The notes beneath the pieces were generated by a model, which saw only the letters and a program-made list of their open reading frames with translations, did no database searches and was not told the DNA's origin. Below, piece after piece: positions 11,551 to 21,855 of a stretch of 64,000 bases of DNA; position 1 is the first letter of the stretch; every line of letters starts with the position of its first letter. Source of the stretch: Tricholoma matsutake. Its lineage: Eukaryota > Basidiomycota > Agaricomycetes > Agaricales > Tricholomataceae. The stretch is from positions 558,001-622,000 of the forward strand of contig AP026549.1 of assembly GCA_026075535.2 (NCBI GenBank), written 5' to 3'. A program made the translations under genes and the position numbers.

Positions 11551-13240
11551 TGCACAAGGCTTGCTGTGTACTCCTAATTTTGTAATCTTTTTAGCTGGCA
11601 GCTGATCATGCTTAAAATCTTCTGCTTTTCTTTTGAGTCTGCAATTTGCTTCTTTATCTATAGCCTGTCATTCTTTTGCCTTTATGATTGCCCATTCAAT
11701 ATTTGAATGATTCCATTCTAAATAAGGATCCTCCTTGCTCCACACAATTGCAGGATGTGTAGTCAATGGGACAAAAGATTCTCCTTTCCATTTTCAAAAA
11801 TTAGATATCAGAGTGTTTCATCTGTCAGCTGTTGCAATATGAGTGGGAAGACAATTTTCATATCGCAATGTGGTAATCAAATCTAGTAGTTCTTGTTCTC
11901 TGAATTCTTGATGTAAAGCACCTGAGGCACCACCTGTTATCTTATTGCTATGGATTCCTGACAAGATCAGAGTGCCTTTTAGCAGTAGTGCCTCTTGATA
12001 AAGCAGTATAATAACCTTGACGTGTTCTAGTCTCTGCAAGATCAGCAACATTTTTCTGTCGGGTTTTGCCTCGTGAAGCATAATCTGTCATAGCAAAATT
12101 TAGTAAAGCTTCAACTTGGTTTCGAGATATTACTAGAGAAGTATCATCTGTGAGTTGGCAGGAGGTATTAGTTGTAGTTTTAACCAAAGGCACTACATTA
12201 AGAGGTAAGTCTGGTAGCTGCACAGATTGAGTTGGGTTCATGAGTTTGAGAAATAAAGTTTCTAGATGCATATCTTCTTCAGTGCCTTTGCTATATTCCC
12301 AACCATAAACAGTTGCTTCTTGACCTTTTGTCATACAGAGTTCTGTTGCCGCATTGTGCTGAATCATAATTGGTATGCCCACACAAATTGATAGTTTAGC
12401 AGGAATCAATTTAGAATTTCTGCATGGTGGCTGATTCCAAAAAGTCTGTTGTATTTCTCTGGTCAATTTGGTATGGTGTACAAGTCATCTTCTGCCTGCT
12501 GCTCTTTTTGTTGTCTCATCATCATCACTGGAAGGAATGGTGTCTTGAGACAAGAAATGGTTCAATTGCTGGCCAGTTTCCGCTGCAAATCTCTGTGGGA
12601 GTCAGCAACTTGTCTCTGTGATTCTGCCATAAGATTACAACAGTAGTCACTTGGTGCCATAATGCCTTTCCCATGGCTGTTTCTTGGCTTTGTACTGACT
12701 GTGCATTAATACCAACTGTCTGACTATATAAAGAAGCATTTTCACCTCCAATAGGTGGTGGTAATTGTGCAAAATCACCAGAAAAAATCATGTGCATACC
12801 ACCAAAAGGAGAAGTTGGATTGTTCATAAGCTCAGCCTGTCTTGCACTAATGTGATATAAGTCATGGCAGGATAGCATGGACACTTCATCAAAAAAAATA
12901 GTCTACTCCTTGTAGTTGTGTTTTTGCTTGTGCTAATTGAACAACACTGGTCCTTCTTCCTTCTGAGTGAATTGTGAACATGTAATGATAGGTTGAGCCA
13001 TTTAGTAAAGATGCAGCACTTCCAGTAGGAGCTACAATTACTAATTGATGAGCTTCCTTTTTTCTGTGTGAATAAATGTATTACTGCCTTTAGCACCCTG
13101 GTTTTCCCTGTACCTGCCATACCTGCAAGGTTCATTTTTAGTTGCTCAGGGTTTTCACTACAGGAATGATTTGCTACAATTTGGTAAGCTCTTTCTTGTT
13201 TGGTGTTCAATTCAAATGTCTTTACTATGTTGTCTATCAA
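11551..13240 (-). pseudogene. Helitron 1 PIF1-like helicase region, frameshifted
   Basis: The minus-strand frames give a PIF1-family helicase in order. Walker A, GMAGTGKTR, is at about 13100-13123. Walker B with DEVSMLSCHDL, then FGGMHMIFSGDFAQLPP, follows at 12750-12900. The C-terminal motifs KLSICVGIPIMI and NFAMTDYASRGKTR, then YYTALSRGTT, lie at 11948-12466. The frame is lost in at least two homopolymers: the run of T at 13058-13063 and the run around 12893-12900 just before the Walker B box. Another break near 12500 separates the middle from the C-terminal part. A low-homology linker (11551-11817) leads to the peptidase-like domain. In Helitrons the helicase unwinds DNA during rolling-circle transposition. 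The element cannot encode a working product as read. Confidence 0.85.
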
Positions 13241-13246
13241 AGGTTG

Positions 13247-13885
13247 TCATTTCAGTGTTGCACTTTTTCTTTCTAAATGAGATTTGTCTACTACTTTTAC
13301 TTCATTTGGTGTCCAATTTACTGCATGTCCTTTTTTCTGTTGCCCTTGGTCCTGAGGCAAAAATTGAGCTCTTTCTTCTAAAACATGAGCACATGCTGCC
13401 ATTACAGCAGCATTCCACTGTCCTGGAGGCTTACTCACTGACACAAGCTCTGGTGCTAATTGCAAATCTGAAGGTGACAGTTTTGAATTACAGTTTGTCC
13501 ATCCTGCATCAGTCAGTGTTCTTCTAATTGAAGTCATCATACCTTGCATGCATAGCTGAGCCTTACCAAATGTTGATGAAATATGAATGTCTGCCACAAC
13601 ATCCGCATATTCTACTGTATCTAAATTATCATCTGCAATTGTTTGATCAACATTGGTCCATACTGTGTTGTCTTCTTCTGCCCAACTTGGTATTGAGACT
13701 GCTCCTTTTTTCATTTGAGCATGAAAATCATCTTGTGCATCTAAACATTCATATTGTATGTTCATATTAGCCATAATTTCTTTTTGACACTCTGAAAATT
13801 TGTAGTTTATGAAGGCATCATTCCATGTGTTGTTTTCGTGTTTTAAATGTAGACCTGTTCTCCATGGCCTAAACAAAGTGAGCAT
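13247..13885 (-). pseudogene. Helitron 1 linker between Rep and helicase domains
   Basis: An open 212-residue segment in line with the Rep segment upstream and the helicase downstream. It has no catalytic motif, and its composition (acidic patches, WxEED, DAGW) is that of the variable linker found between the Rep nuclease and PIF1 helicase domains of Helitron proteins. It ends seven bases before the Walker A frame begins, separated by one stop. Confidence 0.65.
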
Positions 13886-13954
13886 GGAGCTGCAATAATA
13901 TTCTCAATCTCCTTGGTCACATCGTGGAATAGTAGTTCCAATAAAATTTGGAAT

Positions 13955-15632
13955 TCATGCTTTACCAGGTGCCAACCAATGACTTGCATGTGTCATCAAA
14001 AAGGGGTGCTCTGGTAAAAATTTGAGCAAAGAAGCTTGTGGTTTAATCTGTAAATTTTCTTCATCATCGACTTCAGAGTCTGAGATGTTATCTGGAACCA
14101 CAGTGGGATGTGAGGGTTTGTTAACCTTTGATTTAACACCTTGGCAGCAAGATATCCAGTCATATAAGCAGACAGACTCTAACTCTGGAGCATGCAAAAG
14201 ATAGTCATCTACTGGTGAAAACCCTAGTATGTTGTGATGCTGTCGAAGTATTGCCACCCTCTCTGGCATCTTGTCTGTTGGATGCTCTTGAGAAATTGTT
14301 GGATCAGTATTCCATGTAGCACGAGCATTTGATACAAATGATTGCCAGTAAAAAGGAACAAAAGTATAATTAGTGTAGTGGTCTGGATTATCTAAAAGAT
14401 ACAAACATATCATCAGAGATCCCCTCTCCATCTTTGCAGACAAACAATTAACAATTTTGGTCATCAATTGGTGTGCCTTTGCCTGTCGGACTTCTTCTCC
14501 TGCTATCAATTTGGCATTCTTCTGAAATATGGCTCTGACTGTATCAAATATTATATGAGTCTTTAAGGTTGGCTTTGTGATGTAGTTGGAGATGTACAAC
14601 AACACAGCCTTGATAGCAGTTCCAGACTGCAAACTAGTGACATCAGTATCACATCTGAAGAGATATGTAATAGGATATGTAAATGTGTTCAGCATTGAAT
14701 CTCTTTTTTTTGCAGTTCAGACTGCCAGTTTCTTTATCAACTGTTGTATATTCAAACAGTGGCCTTGGAAACCATGCTTTACATTTGTTCCAAATATTAT
14801 CTAAACAGCCTGTAAATGATGCAGTTTGTGTTGTGAACCATTTTTACTTCTGTTAGTTGTGCAAGTATGAACATTTGATTTTAGCAATAAATCATCAACT
14901 GTCTCATAATATTTTTTGGTCCATAAAGTCATTGCAGTGCATTTGTCACAGTTTTGACAATTTGTTACAGTGCATACAGGTGGTGGTGCAACAGGTAATG
15001 TTTCAGTAGCATCCTCATAGTTTTCTGAAGCCATTTCTAATTCTACTGTTTCTTTTGTCCCTGTGATAAACTCTCCAGCATGACAACTTTCTAAGTATTT
15101 GACTAAGCTCTCAGAAAAAATAGAATTAGGATCTTTAATGTGATTCCAAATTTCCTCTGGAGCTATGGCACCTTTTATCCACAGCAGCATATGTAAATGT
15201 AATGTTAATCTTCCTTGCTGTTCTACTGTTCCATAATATGCAGATGTGTCTCTAAACAAGCCTTTTTTTGTTGAACCAACTCCTAAGATGTGTTTAATAA
15301 ACATTTGTATCATAAAGTGAAAGAAATGGGCTCCTGCAACAGGATTGTTAGCAATCAGCCTAAACCTATCATCTGGTACATGAATAAATGGATTAAAGGT
15401 CTCTTTGGTGTCAGCATAGTATAAGGAAATAGGATGTTTGGTATCAACTGGAGAAATTGTAAAATACCAAAGTGGAGCACTATGTCATTAGAGACCACAG
15501 CTCATTTCGCATGTATTTTTTACTTGTTATTGAACCTTTCACTTTTCCACTAACATGGTCTAAATCTTTTATTACTTGAAAACAAAGTTCCTCCTCTTCA
15601 TTTGCAGGATGTACTACTTCTCCTGAGTACAT
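13955..15632 (-). pseudogene. Helitron 1 Rep (HUH) nuclease region
   Basis: The segment shows the two hallmarks of a Helitron Rep nuclease. The metal-binding HUH motif is LTLHLHMLLW at about 15184-15213, and the Y2-type motif is VLLYISNYITK at about 14572-14605, with two tyrosines three residues apart. An upstream block (NRWRSVMYSGEVVHPANEEE and IKDLDHVSGKVKGS) belongs to the region before the HUH motif. A frame change near 15480-15490 and another around 14700-14800 break it. The far upstream end at 15632 is cut by a 2.2 kb composite element; the N-terminal part resumes at 17849. Confidence 0.85.
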
Positions 15633-15899
15633 TACACTCCTCCACCTATTCCAGTCAGATTCTGGTCGGAATGCCCATTCCAATCAGAATTTCCAGAATT
15701 CTGGGGTATTCCATTTACATATATTTTTCTCACAATTCATAATTCCAATCAGACTGGAGGGTCAATTTTACCTCTGAAATCCTTGGAATCTACCTGGACT
15801 CATTTTTACCTGGAACAGTCGGATCAACTGGATGCATGGCAACTAGCATAACTGGAATAACTGGAATAACCGGACTGCATGTGCTTTCCCAAATAAAAT

Positions 15900-15992
15900 T
15901 TTGACATACAACAAGAATCAAACACTCGACCTTGGGTCTGCACACATAACAGCACACTTAACCACTGAGCTACCAAGCAATTATTCCTCTAC
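15900..15992 (-). repeat. Outward-facing tRNA-like head, left end of element A
   Basis: The minus strand reads GGTAGCTCAGTGGTTAAG, a good A-box match, and some 50 bases later GAGTGTTTGATTCTTG, an acceptable B box. The head points towards the left terminus. No cloverleaf with a credible acceptor stem is evident, so it is a tRNA-derived module rather than a tRNA gene. Confidence 0.65.
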
Positions 15993-16296
15993 ATACATTT
16001 AATACTTTTATTACCCAACCAAGGTACATAGTTAATCACAGCCATTAACGGAATAATTAATATTAATACTAATAAGTATGCATATGCATGACATGTGACA
16101 CATGACTGCCAGCTCACAACCACCACCACCACTGTCGCCAATGCCGCCTCCTCCTCCTCTCCACTCTACCACCACCACTGTGTGCGCACCCACCACCACC
16201 ATTCCCATGCCCACTGCCACCATCACCACCACCTTCAAATGAGCCAACTGGACGGAACACAGGCCCAAACGACGGCAATTGTCATTTGGGCCATAG

Positions 16297-16357
16297 GTAA
16301 GTTTTTTTTTTCTTTTTCTTTTTATCAATCAACTAATTGTAATTTATTGCTTTTTAG
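16297..16357 (+). other. Intron-like module in element A
   Basis: The segment begins GTAAGT, has a pyrimidine-rich body and a branch-like CAACTAATT, and ends TTTTTAG. It follows directly on a GGCCCAAACGA...TTGGGCC hairpin and is followed by GCTATATACTACTG. The same order is seen on the minus strand at 43937-44002, three times in element B and twice in element C. It has all the signals of a fungal spliceosomal intron. Confidence 0.6.
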
Positions 16358-16649
16358 GCTATATACTACTGGGGATGACCTGTTGCAATGAAAAACACGC
16401 AATGCATGCCCACAGCCACCCAATCCCCTCCTCCCCTTTCAAATGGGATGTGAGGCTGTCAACATGGGCTAGGTGGGTGCAGAGGGATGCCAGGAGACCC
16501 CAGAAGGGGGATACCTGCCTAGTAAGCACCCACCAAGCCCCATACATGCGCGACGTTGCACTGACGCGCCCCCCCCCCTCCCCCCCCCCAAAAAAAAGAC
16601 AGAAATCCAAATGGGGGACAATGGCAACAAACAATGACAAGCACCCACC

Positions 16650-17180
16650 CCCAGCCTCATGAGCAACTGCTCGTGGGGTGGAACATGGGTGGAATGATGC
16701 CCAGGCACAGGGACAGGAGACAATGACAACACACCACCTGCCCCCAGCCTCACAAGCAACTGCTCATGGGGTGGATTGTGGGTGGAATGACAATGATGAC
16801 AAGCCACCCACCCCCAGCCTCACAAGCAACTGCTCATGGGGTGGAACATGGGTGGAACGATGCCTAGGTGCCCAGATAGGAGACAATGACACACCACCCA
16901 CCCCCAGCCTCACTCGTGGGGTGGATCGCGGGTGGAACAACAACGATGACAAGCCACCCACCCCCAGCCTCATGAGGAACTGCTCGTGGGGTGGAACATG
17001 GGTGGAACGATGCCCAGGTGCAGGGATAGGAGACGACAACACACCACCTGCCCCCAGCCTCACAAGCAACTGCTCATGGGGTGGATTGTGGGTGGAACGA
17101 CAACGATGACAAGCCACCTACCCCCAGCCTCACAAGCAACTGCTCATGGGGTGGATCGTGGGTGGAAGGACAGACAACAG
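16650..17180 (+). repeat. Tandem array with GAGCAACTGCTC hairpin motif
   Basis: About seven imperfect units of roughly 80-97 bases alternate in two forms, each starting CCACCCCCAGCCTCA and containing AGCAACTGCTCRTGGGGTGG. Both strands are free of stop codons over long stretches because of the repeat, which produces spurious reading frames. Confidence 0.85.
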
Positions 17181-17189
17181 TGGGGTCGC

Positions 17190-17480
17190 ATCCCCTCCCC
17201 CTCCCCTGCACTTCATGTGGGGAGGGATTTTTTTTGTACTTTTAATTATTTATTAGTATTGTGCCCCCCCTCCCCCATTTTGCATGGGGGAGGGATTTTT
17301 TTTCTTCATGTTTTTACCTCCCCCCTCGCGTTCAGCGTGAGGGGTTAGCTTTTTATGTATATAAATAAAACTCCTTTTATGTATAAATAAAGCTCCCTCT
17401 CGCATCTTGTGAGAGGGAGGATTTTTTGTTTATGTATGTAATCACAATCATCCCCACTCCCTCGCATTCAATGTGAGGGA
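17190..17480 (+). repeat. Array of five short hairpins followed by T-runs
   Basis: Five inverted repeats of about 22-35 bases have related cores such as CCCTCGCATTCAATGTGAGGG and CCCCCATTTTGCATGGGGG. They lie near 17190, 17264, 17318, 17391 and 17457. The first, second and fourth are followed by a run of six to eight T. Spacing is about 50-75 bases. Similar hairpins occur in element B (53826-53968) and in copy C (5402-5530). Confidence 0.8.
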
Positions 17481-17571
17481 TGTGGTTAATTAAAATTTTT
17501 TGATCTTAACTACTTCGAAAGAAATTAGAGTGTCATGAATAAACCTTATATTACTAACTAATAATTCTCCT

Positions 17572-17668
17572 GTGGCTCAACTGGTTAAGCACACATGTTT
17601 GGTTTGTCATGTGATCACTCTAATCAAGATGTCTTGAGTTCAATCCTTACTCTGCACAAATATATTTT
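17572..17668 (+). repeat. Outward-facing tRNA-like head, right end of element A
   Basis: CTGTGGCTCAACTGGTTAAG gives a clear A box and CTTGAGTTCAATCCTT a B box about 55 bases downstream. The head faces the right terminus. It is nearly identical in design to the inverted one at 53640-53740. Confidence 0.7.
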
Positions 17669-17848
17669 GTAGGCACTTTGACAACTTAAGACTTGAAATT
17701 TGACTATCCATTAGGGTATATACTCTAAGTTGAGCATCTGGAGTAACCAGAATCTGGTCGGACTCACCGGAATCCACTGGAATCCAATGGAATCCAATGG
17801 AATCCAATGGAATCTGGTGAGTCCGATTGGAATAGGTGGAGGAGTGTA

Positions 17849-18367
17849 AATTACTGCTTCTCCTTCTGACATTCTTTTGGCAATGTGCTGCAAGGTGTCT
17901 TGATCAACATTTAACAATCATCCAGAAATGTCATTAAATTTTGTTGACTCTGCAAACAAAAAACCTCCAGTGGTAGCAGCCTTTATTTGCTCATGGCTAA
18001 AAGCAACAAAAGGAAAACTGACATCTAGTTGAAATCTCTTGTCATGATACATCAAAAGATAGTGTTTATGTGACTTATCAGACAATGGTGTGGTTCCAAT
18101 GCCCCCACGGCCATATGGAAATAGCCATGGAAAAATTTAAGGATATAAGTTTGGATTATTGTAAATTGATTGAGATCCTGAAGCATGGCTTACTGATAGA
18201 GCTGCTCCTTTGTTGTTCCAATGCTGCAGTGCAATCCCTTTGTGAGCAGCAACAGTCTTTGTCATGAGTTGTTCCCCAGTAATTCCATGAGCCACAAATG
18301 GACAGTCTCCATCTTGTACTCCACTGTGGACCCAGCATGGTAGTGATTTCAGCCATCTAAGTGCCAA
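17849..18367 (-). pseudogene. Helitron 1 N-terminal region
   Basis: Minus-strand frames carry LRWLKSLPCWVHSGVQDGD, then VAHGITGEQLMTKTVAAHKG, IFPWLFPYGRGGIG and finally DQDTLQHIAKRMSEGEAV next to the composite element. These are the blocks that precede the Rep domain in fungal Helitron proteins. At least one stop lies near 17918. The upstream end at about 18367 is lost at the start of another repeat that also occurs near 44690-44790. Confidence 0.8.
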
Positions 18368-18800
18368 AACATGAATTTTCTAATTCAAATGGCTGAATTT
18401 GTGGTGGATGAATTTGGGATGAATTTTTAGCCCATATATTAAGCCGTTTAGGGTATGGAATTCATGTGTATTATTTTACAAAATTTCCATATGTCAATGG
18501 GATTAAATTTCATTTCACAAAAGAATGAAAACTGGGGGATGTTTTTAATACAACAGGAAGGTATGAACTTCATCTGAAAGACAGGATGTTTTTGTATGTG
18601 ATTTTCTGACATCTAAGAAATCTTTTTAATCTGGGGGGGGGGTATGAATATCATCCAAAAGATTTGATGTTTCAGCTTGTGATTTTCTGACTTCTAGGGT
18701 TAGTTTTCAATCCAAAATGATATTAATTTCATCTGAAAGACAGGATGCTTCTGTATGTGATTTTCTGACATCTAGGGGATTAGTGGGGGGTTCGTTTTTT
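18368..18800 (+). repeat. Dispersed repeat with internal tandem units (copy 1)
   Basis: The first 75 bases (CATGAATTTTCTAATTCAAA, then GGCTGAATTTGTGGTGGATG and AATTTGGGATG) match the complement of 44690-44790. Inside, three imperfect units of about 90 bases share ATCTGAAAGACAGGATG and GTGATTTTCTGACATCTAGG. One copy interrupts a Helitron and the other a gypsy reverse transcriptase, so this is a mobile repeat. Its far end is not defined. Confidence 0.6.
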
Positions 18801-19780
18801 CACAACTCTAAAGGATGTTTCCCAAGTCAGCTTTTCATACTTTAACTCTCTGTGTGTAGGGCCATCATTCACACGTCGTTGCTGTTAGCCATTCACCACC
18901 GCTGCCACCTGTCATCGCCATCTGCTAGCACCTGCTATACACCCCACAAGCAGCTCATGGCAGTGGGGGTGGGTGCTGGGGTCATTACCACCATTGTTGT
19001 TGCTGCTGATGATGCACAGGCCACGAACTAGGGACTACCATGGATGGACCCGGGTCCATCTGGGTGAATATCCATGGATGATGTACTAAAGTCCATGGAT
19101 ATGGGTGGCATCCATGGATCATCCATGGGTATCCATATGATTACTACTATTTTTTATGCTCTAATATGTGTACCATAGTCTATTAAAATGGTTTAGCAAG
19201 GTCAATTACCTGTTGGAGTGCCTTGTTGGCACACATAGTGTTGCCACTAGCTAAGCCACTTGTTTTCAATAATCTGGCTATAGCATCGCAAATAAAATAG
19301 GTAAATGTCTCAAAATATTTGACATGGTAGAGGACCTCAAAAGCTGGAGGGTCTTCTGCAAACATTGGTTGTTATTGGTAAGCAATTGTAATTTAGCCAC
19401 TTGCCATGAGCCAATAGAACTTCTATATCTCAATGTTACGAGTCCTTAACAAAGTTAAGACTCGTTCTTCAAACCCAAAATCGATGAAAAATTCAGTGTG
19501 ACCATTTTTCCATGTCTGTTTTCCCCATGGTCAGTAATTTTCAGCAACTGTTACAAAAATTACTGACTTTACTACCCATGGGAGTCAAAAATTTATAGTG
19601 ATGTCATACATCATTCTAACCAGTTTTTTGGAGCTGAGTTCAAAAATGACATCAGGAGAGTCATGTGACCATGATATAAATGGAATATAGTGATGTTATA
19701 TACCATTCTGATCGGTTTCTTGAGCTGAGTTCAAAAATGACATTGGGAGAGTCATGTGACTTACCATAAATGGAATACAG
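18801..19780. other. Unassigned region with two tandem duplications
   Basis: A motif built on ATCCATGGAT is repeated over 19037-19140. Between about 19588 and 19775 a unit of roughly 90 bases occurs twice, sharing GGAGCTGAGTTCAAAAATGA and GGAGAGTCATGTGAC. ACGAGTCCTTAAC (19436) is followed after AAA by an imperfect inverted copy. A 60-codon minus frame (19183-19365) has no recognisable domain. Confidence 0.5.
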
Positions 19781-19836
19781 CATATCTGTTAAATCTAAAT
19801 CTAATAGTGATTCTATATTTAGATTTAACAGATATG
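19781..19836. repeat. Perfect 20-base inverted repeat
   Basis: CATATCTGTTAAATCTAAAT at 19781-19800 is exactly complementary to 19817-19836 with a 16-base loop. The loop sequence TAGTGATTCTAT recurs inverted at about 19905-19917, right beside the Helitron-end motif. Confidence 0.85.
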
Positions 19837-19916
19837 CCCAAATATGCCAAATATATAAATATAAATACTGTTCTAATTATTAGCCAATAATACTTTCCCA
19901 TAAATATAGAATCACT

Positions 19917-19957
19917 ACTTGGGGGTGAGGGCCAGTACTGGCAGGTGCGAGTCCTTA
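19917..19957 (-). repeat. Helitron 3'-end-like hairpin motif, copy 4 (end of Helitron 2)
   Basis: The minus strand reads AAGGACTCGCACCTGCCAG, TACTGGCCCTCACCCCCAAGT. GCCAGTACTGGC is a perfect palindrome. It lies about 90 bases past the end of the Helitron 2 frame at 20045, in the same relation as copy 3 has to Helitron 1. Confidence 0.65.
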
Positions 19958-20044
19958 ATTTTTTTATGTTATTCATTCAATATGAAATTAATTGTTACAG
20001 GCTAATATAATAGTTATATATACAGCCAAAACTATCTACACTAA

Positions 20045-20323
20045 TTACTTCTTGGCATATATTGCCAGTACTGCATGCTTGTTATTACAAGTCATAAACA
20101 TCTTGTCTGAGAAATCTGTTATATGACCTACTTTGTCACATTTGCTTCTGGTTGTTATGCCATCATGAAACCAGATATTTTTGTCTGATATAATTCTACA
20201 TGTAAAATGAAAGTTTCCAGAATAAACAATACCTTTCAAGGGAAGCATGGTATCTTTGTTATTAGCACCTTTTATTTGAACACTTTTGCTTACTGCTATT
20301 CCAGTCACATTCAAACTGAACAT
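20045..20323 (-). pseudogene. Helitron 2 C-terminal peptidase-like domain (partial)
   Basis: The minus-strand frame contains KGIVYSGNFHFTCRIIS and WFHDGITT and ends AVLAIYAKK. This matches the His-box end of the domain at 10756-11550 (WFHDGILTG, ending AILAIYRY). The Cys-box half is absent or in another frame around 20311-20480. Its repeated presence argues that this domain is a normal part of the family. It is separated from the helicase by a frame break near 20311. Confidence 0.6.
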
Positions 20324-21855
20324 ATATTTTGTACTGGTGCTGTACCTTTAGCCACAACAAATGTATGTGTACTGAAATCCTTTCTTTTTGTTTGAAACTT
20401 CGGATTTTCATTGTGTTCAAGTACATTACCATGCTCTTTTTTCTTGTCTTTAATAACTTGCCAAGGACTATCTGTGACAATATTAAGTAAATCCATAGGT
20501 TCTTCTGAAGTCCACTTCAATTGTTTTGATACATTGGCAGGTACATATTCAGTTCCCTTATATAATTGAAACTGATGAATACAAGCATTATGCAAATTGC
20601 CATTGATATTGTTGGGTAAGGTACCTTCATATGACAATCTAGTTATTTCATCTAGAAGTTCTAGCTCTCTAAATCCTTGTTGAAGATATCCTGATGCTCC
20701 ACACATAATTTTGTGTGGATTGAAACCTTGCACAATTACAGTACCTTCTGCAGTTGAACCTCTGGATAAACATGTGTAATAAGACATATGATCACAACAA
20801 CTACTCAAGTCAACAACATTGATATCTCGAGTCTTTCCTTGGGATGCATAATCTGTCATTGCAAAGTTGGGCAAAACTAGTACTTGTGAACGATTGATTT
20901 TTAATGCAACATCACTTGGTGTGACACACAAAACAGATATTGATAACTTTGTTAGAGGAACAACATTTTCAGGTAAACCATCAATCTTAATTGTCTTTGC
21001 AGGCTGATCAAGTTTAACGAACAATGTATCGAGTACAAGTTGACCATGTGGGCCAATAACTGACTGCCAGCTAGCGATATGTCCTTCTTGGCCTTTTGTA
21101 ATACACAATTCAGTTGCTTCATTGTTGCATATCATTACTGGCATTCCCATACAAAGAGACAATTTGCCAGGTACATGATCAGATGCTGAATGTCTCAAAT
21201 TCCAGAGAACATTTCTTAGCATTGGGTTTATATCACCATTATTAAGTGTATGCTTTTTTTTCATCCATTTTTTTTCTATAGCAGGATTTTCTTCCTCTCC
21301 AAAATGGTCTACAGAATAAAAGTGTGTCAATGTTTGACCAGTTTCCTTTGCAAATCACTCTGAGCCAAGTTGGTTGATATGGTCTTTTGGTGCATTGAAT
21401 GCTGTAATGATAGACACATTACGGTATTTATTGTCTGCCAATTTTGGCTGACCTGGACCCTTACCAGCAATTCAGGATCTCAGAAATTGTATATCCTCTG
21501 AAGTACAAGATGCATATCACATATTCTCAAGTGCAGCCCTTAGCTTGGCATCTTCTTTACTTTGTTTTTTTTGTCGCATATTTTGTCGTAGAATTACTAC
21601 AGTTGTCACTTGATGCCACAATGGTTTTTTCAATTGATGCTTGTTGTCCTTTTAATGTCTGTGATGCATCAACAGATGTACCAACAGCTTTATTGCAAAA
21701 AGAATGACCTCCAACTGGTGACAATTGTGCAAAATCACCTGCAAAAATCATGTTGATACCACCAAATGGTGTGTCTCCTATGTTTCTTGCCTTGGCCAAT
21801 TGAGCACTGATCTTATATAAATCATGACAACATGGTGGCATCCTCACCATCTTAA
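20311..21855 (-). pseudogene. Helitron 2 PIF1-like helicase, 5' truncated
   Basis: The C-terminal half of a PIF1-type helicase is well preserved in one 339-residue frame (20311-21330): KLSLCMGMPVMICNN, then LPNFAMTDYASQGKTR and MSYYTCLSRGSTAEG. A second frame (21557-21850) supplies CHDLYKISAQ and FGGINMIFAGDFAQLSP of the Walker B region. The two are separated by a break near 21350-21550. Walker A, the Rep nuclease and everything upstream are missing, because at about 21855 the sequence passes into the 3' end of a gypsy element. The sequence differs clearly from Helitron 1, so it is a separate family member. Confidence 0.83.

Larger units (their letters stand above)
15635..17846. mobile_element. 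Complete composite TIR element A inserted in Helitron 1
   Basis: The ends are inverted: CACTCCTCCACCTATTCC at the left and its complement at the right. TA lies just outside both ends (15633-15634, 17847-17848), as after insertion at a TA target. The sequence on both outer sides is the Helitron gene, which resumes almost exactly. From left to right it holds a GGAATCC-type subterminal array (15645-15860) and an outward-facing tRNA-like head (15900-15992). A (CCACCACC)-rich block and a GGCCCAAACGA hairpin (16260-16295) come next. Then there is an intron-like module (16297-16357), a tandem array (16650-17180) and five short hairpins (17190-17480). An outward-facing tRNA-like head (17572-17668) and a second GGAATCC array (17730-17830) close the element. 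No transposase gene is visible, so it is non-autonomous. TA targets are typical of Tc1/mariner-like elements, but the superfamily cannot be settled. Confidence 0.8.

Noticed and set aside
16375..17348. Open frames of 90-143 codons on both strands
   Set aside because: They run through a tandem repeat free of stop codons in several frames, have no domain, and lie inside a mobile element.
17190..17480. CRISPR-like array of repeats and spacers
   Set aside because: The units are self-complementary hairpins with differing stems, intervals are irregular, there is no cas gene, and the window is eukaryotic.
17572..17668. A functional tRNA gene
   Set aside because: A and B boxes are good, but no acceptor stem or convincing anticodon arm is visible, and the sequence recurs as part of a mobile element.
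15629..17852. PIF/Harbinger assignment from TTA at the ends of element A
   Set aside because: Left is TTA and right is TAA, an inverted rather than direct match; only TA is duplicated directly.
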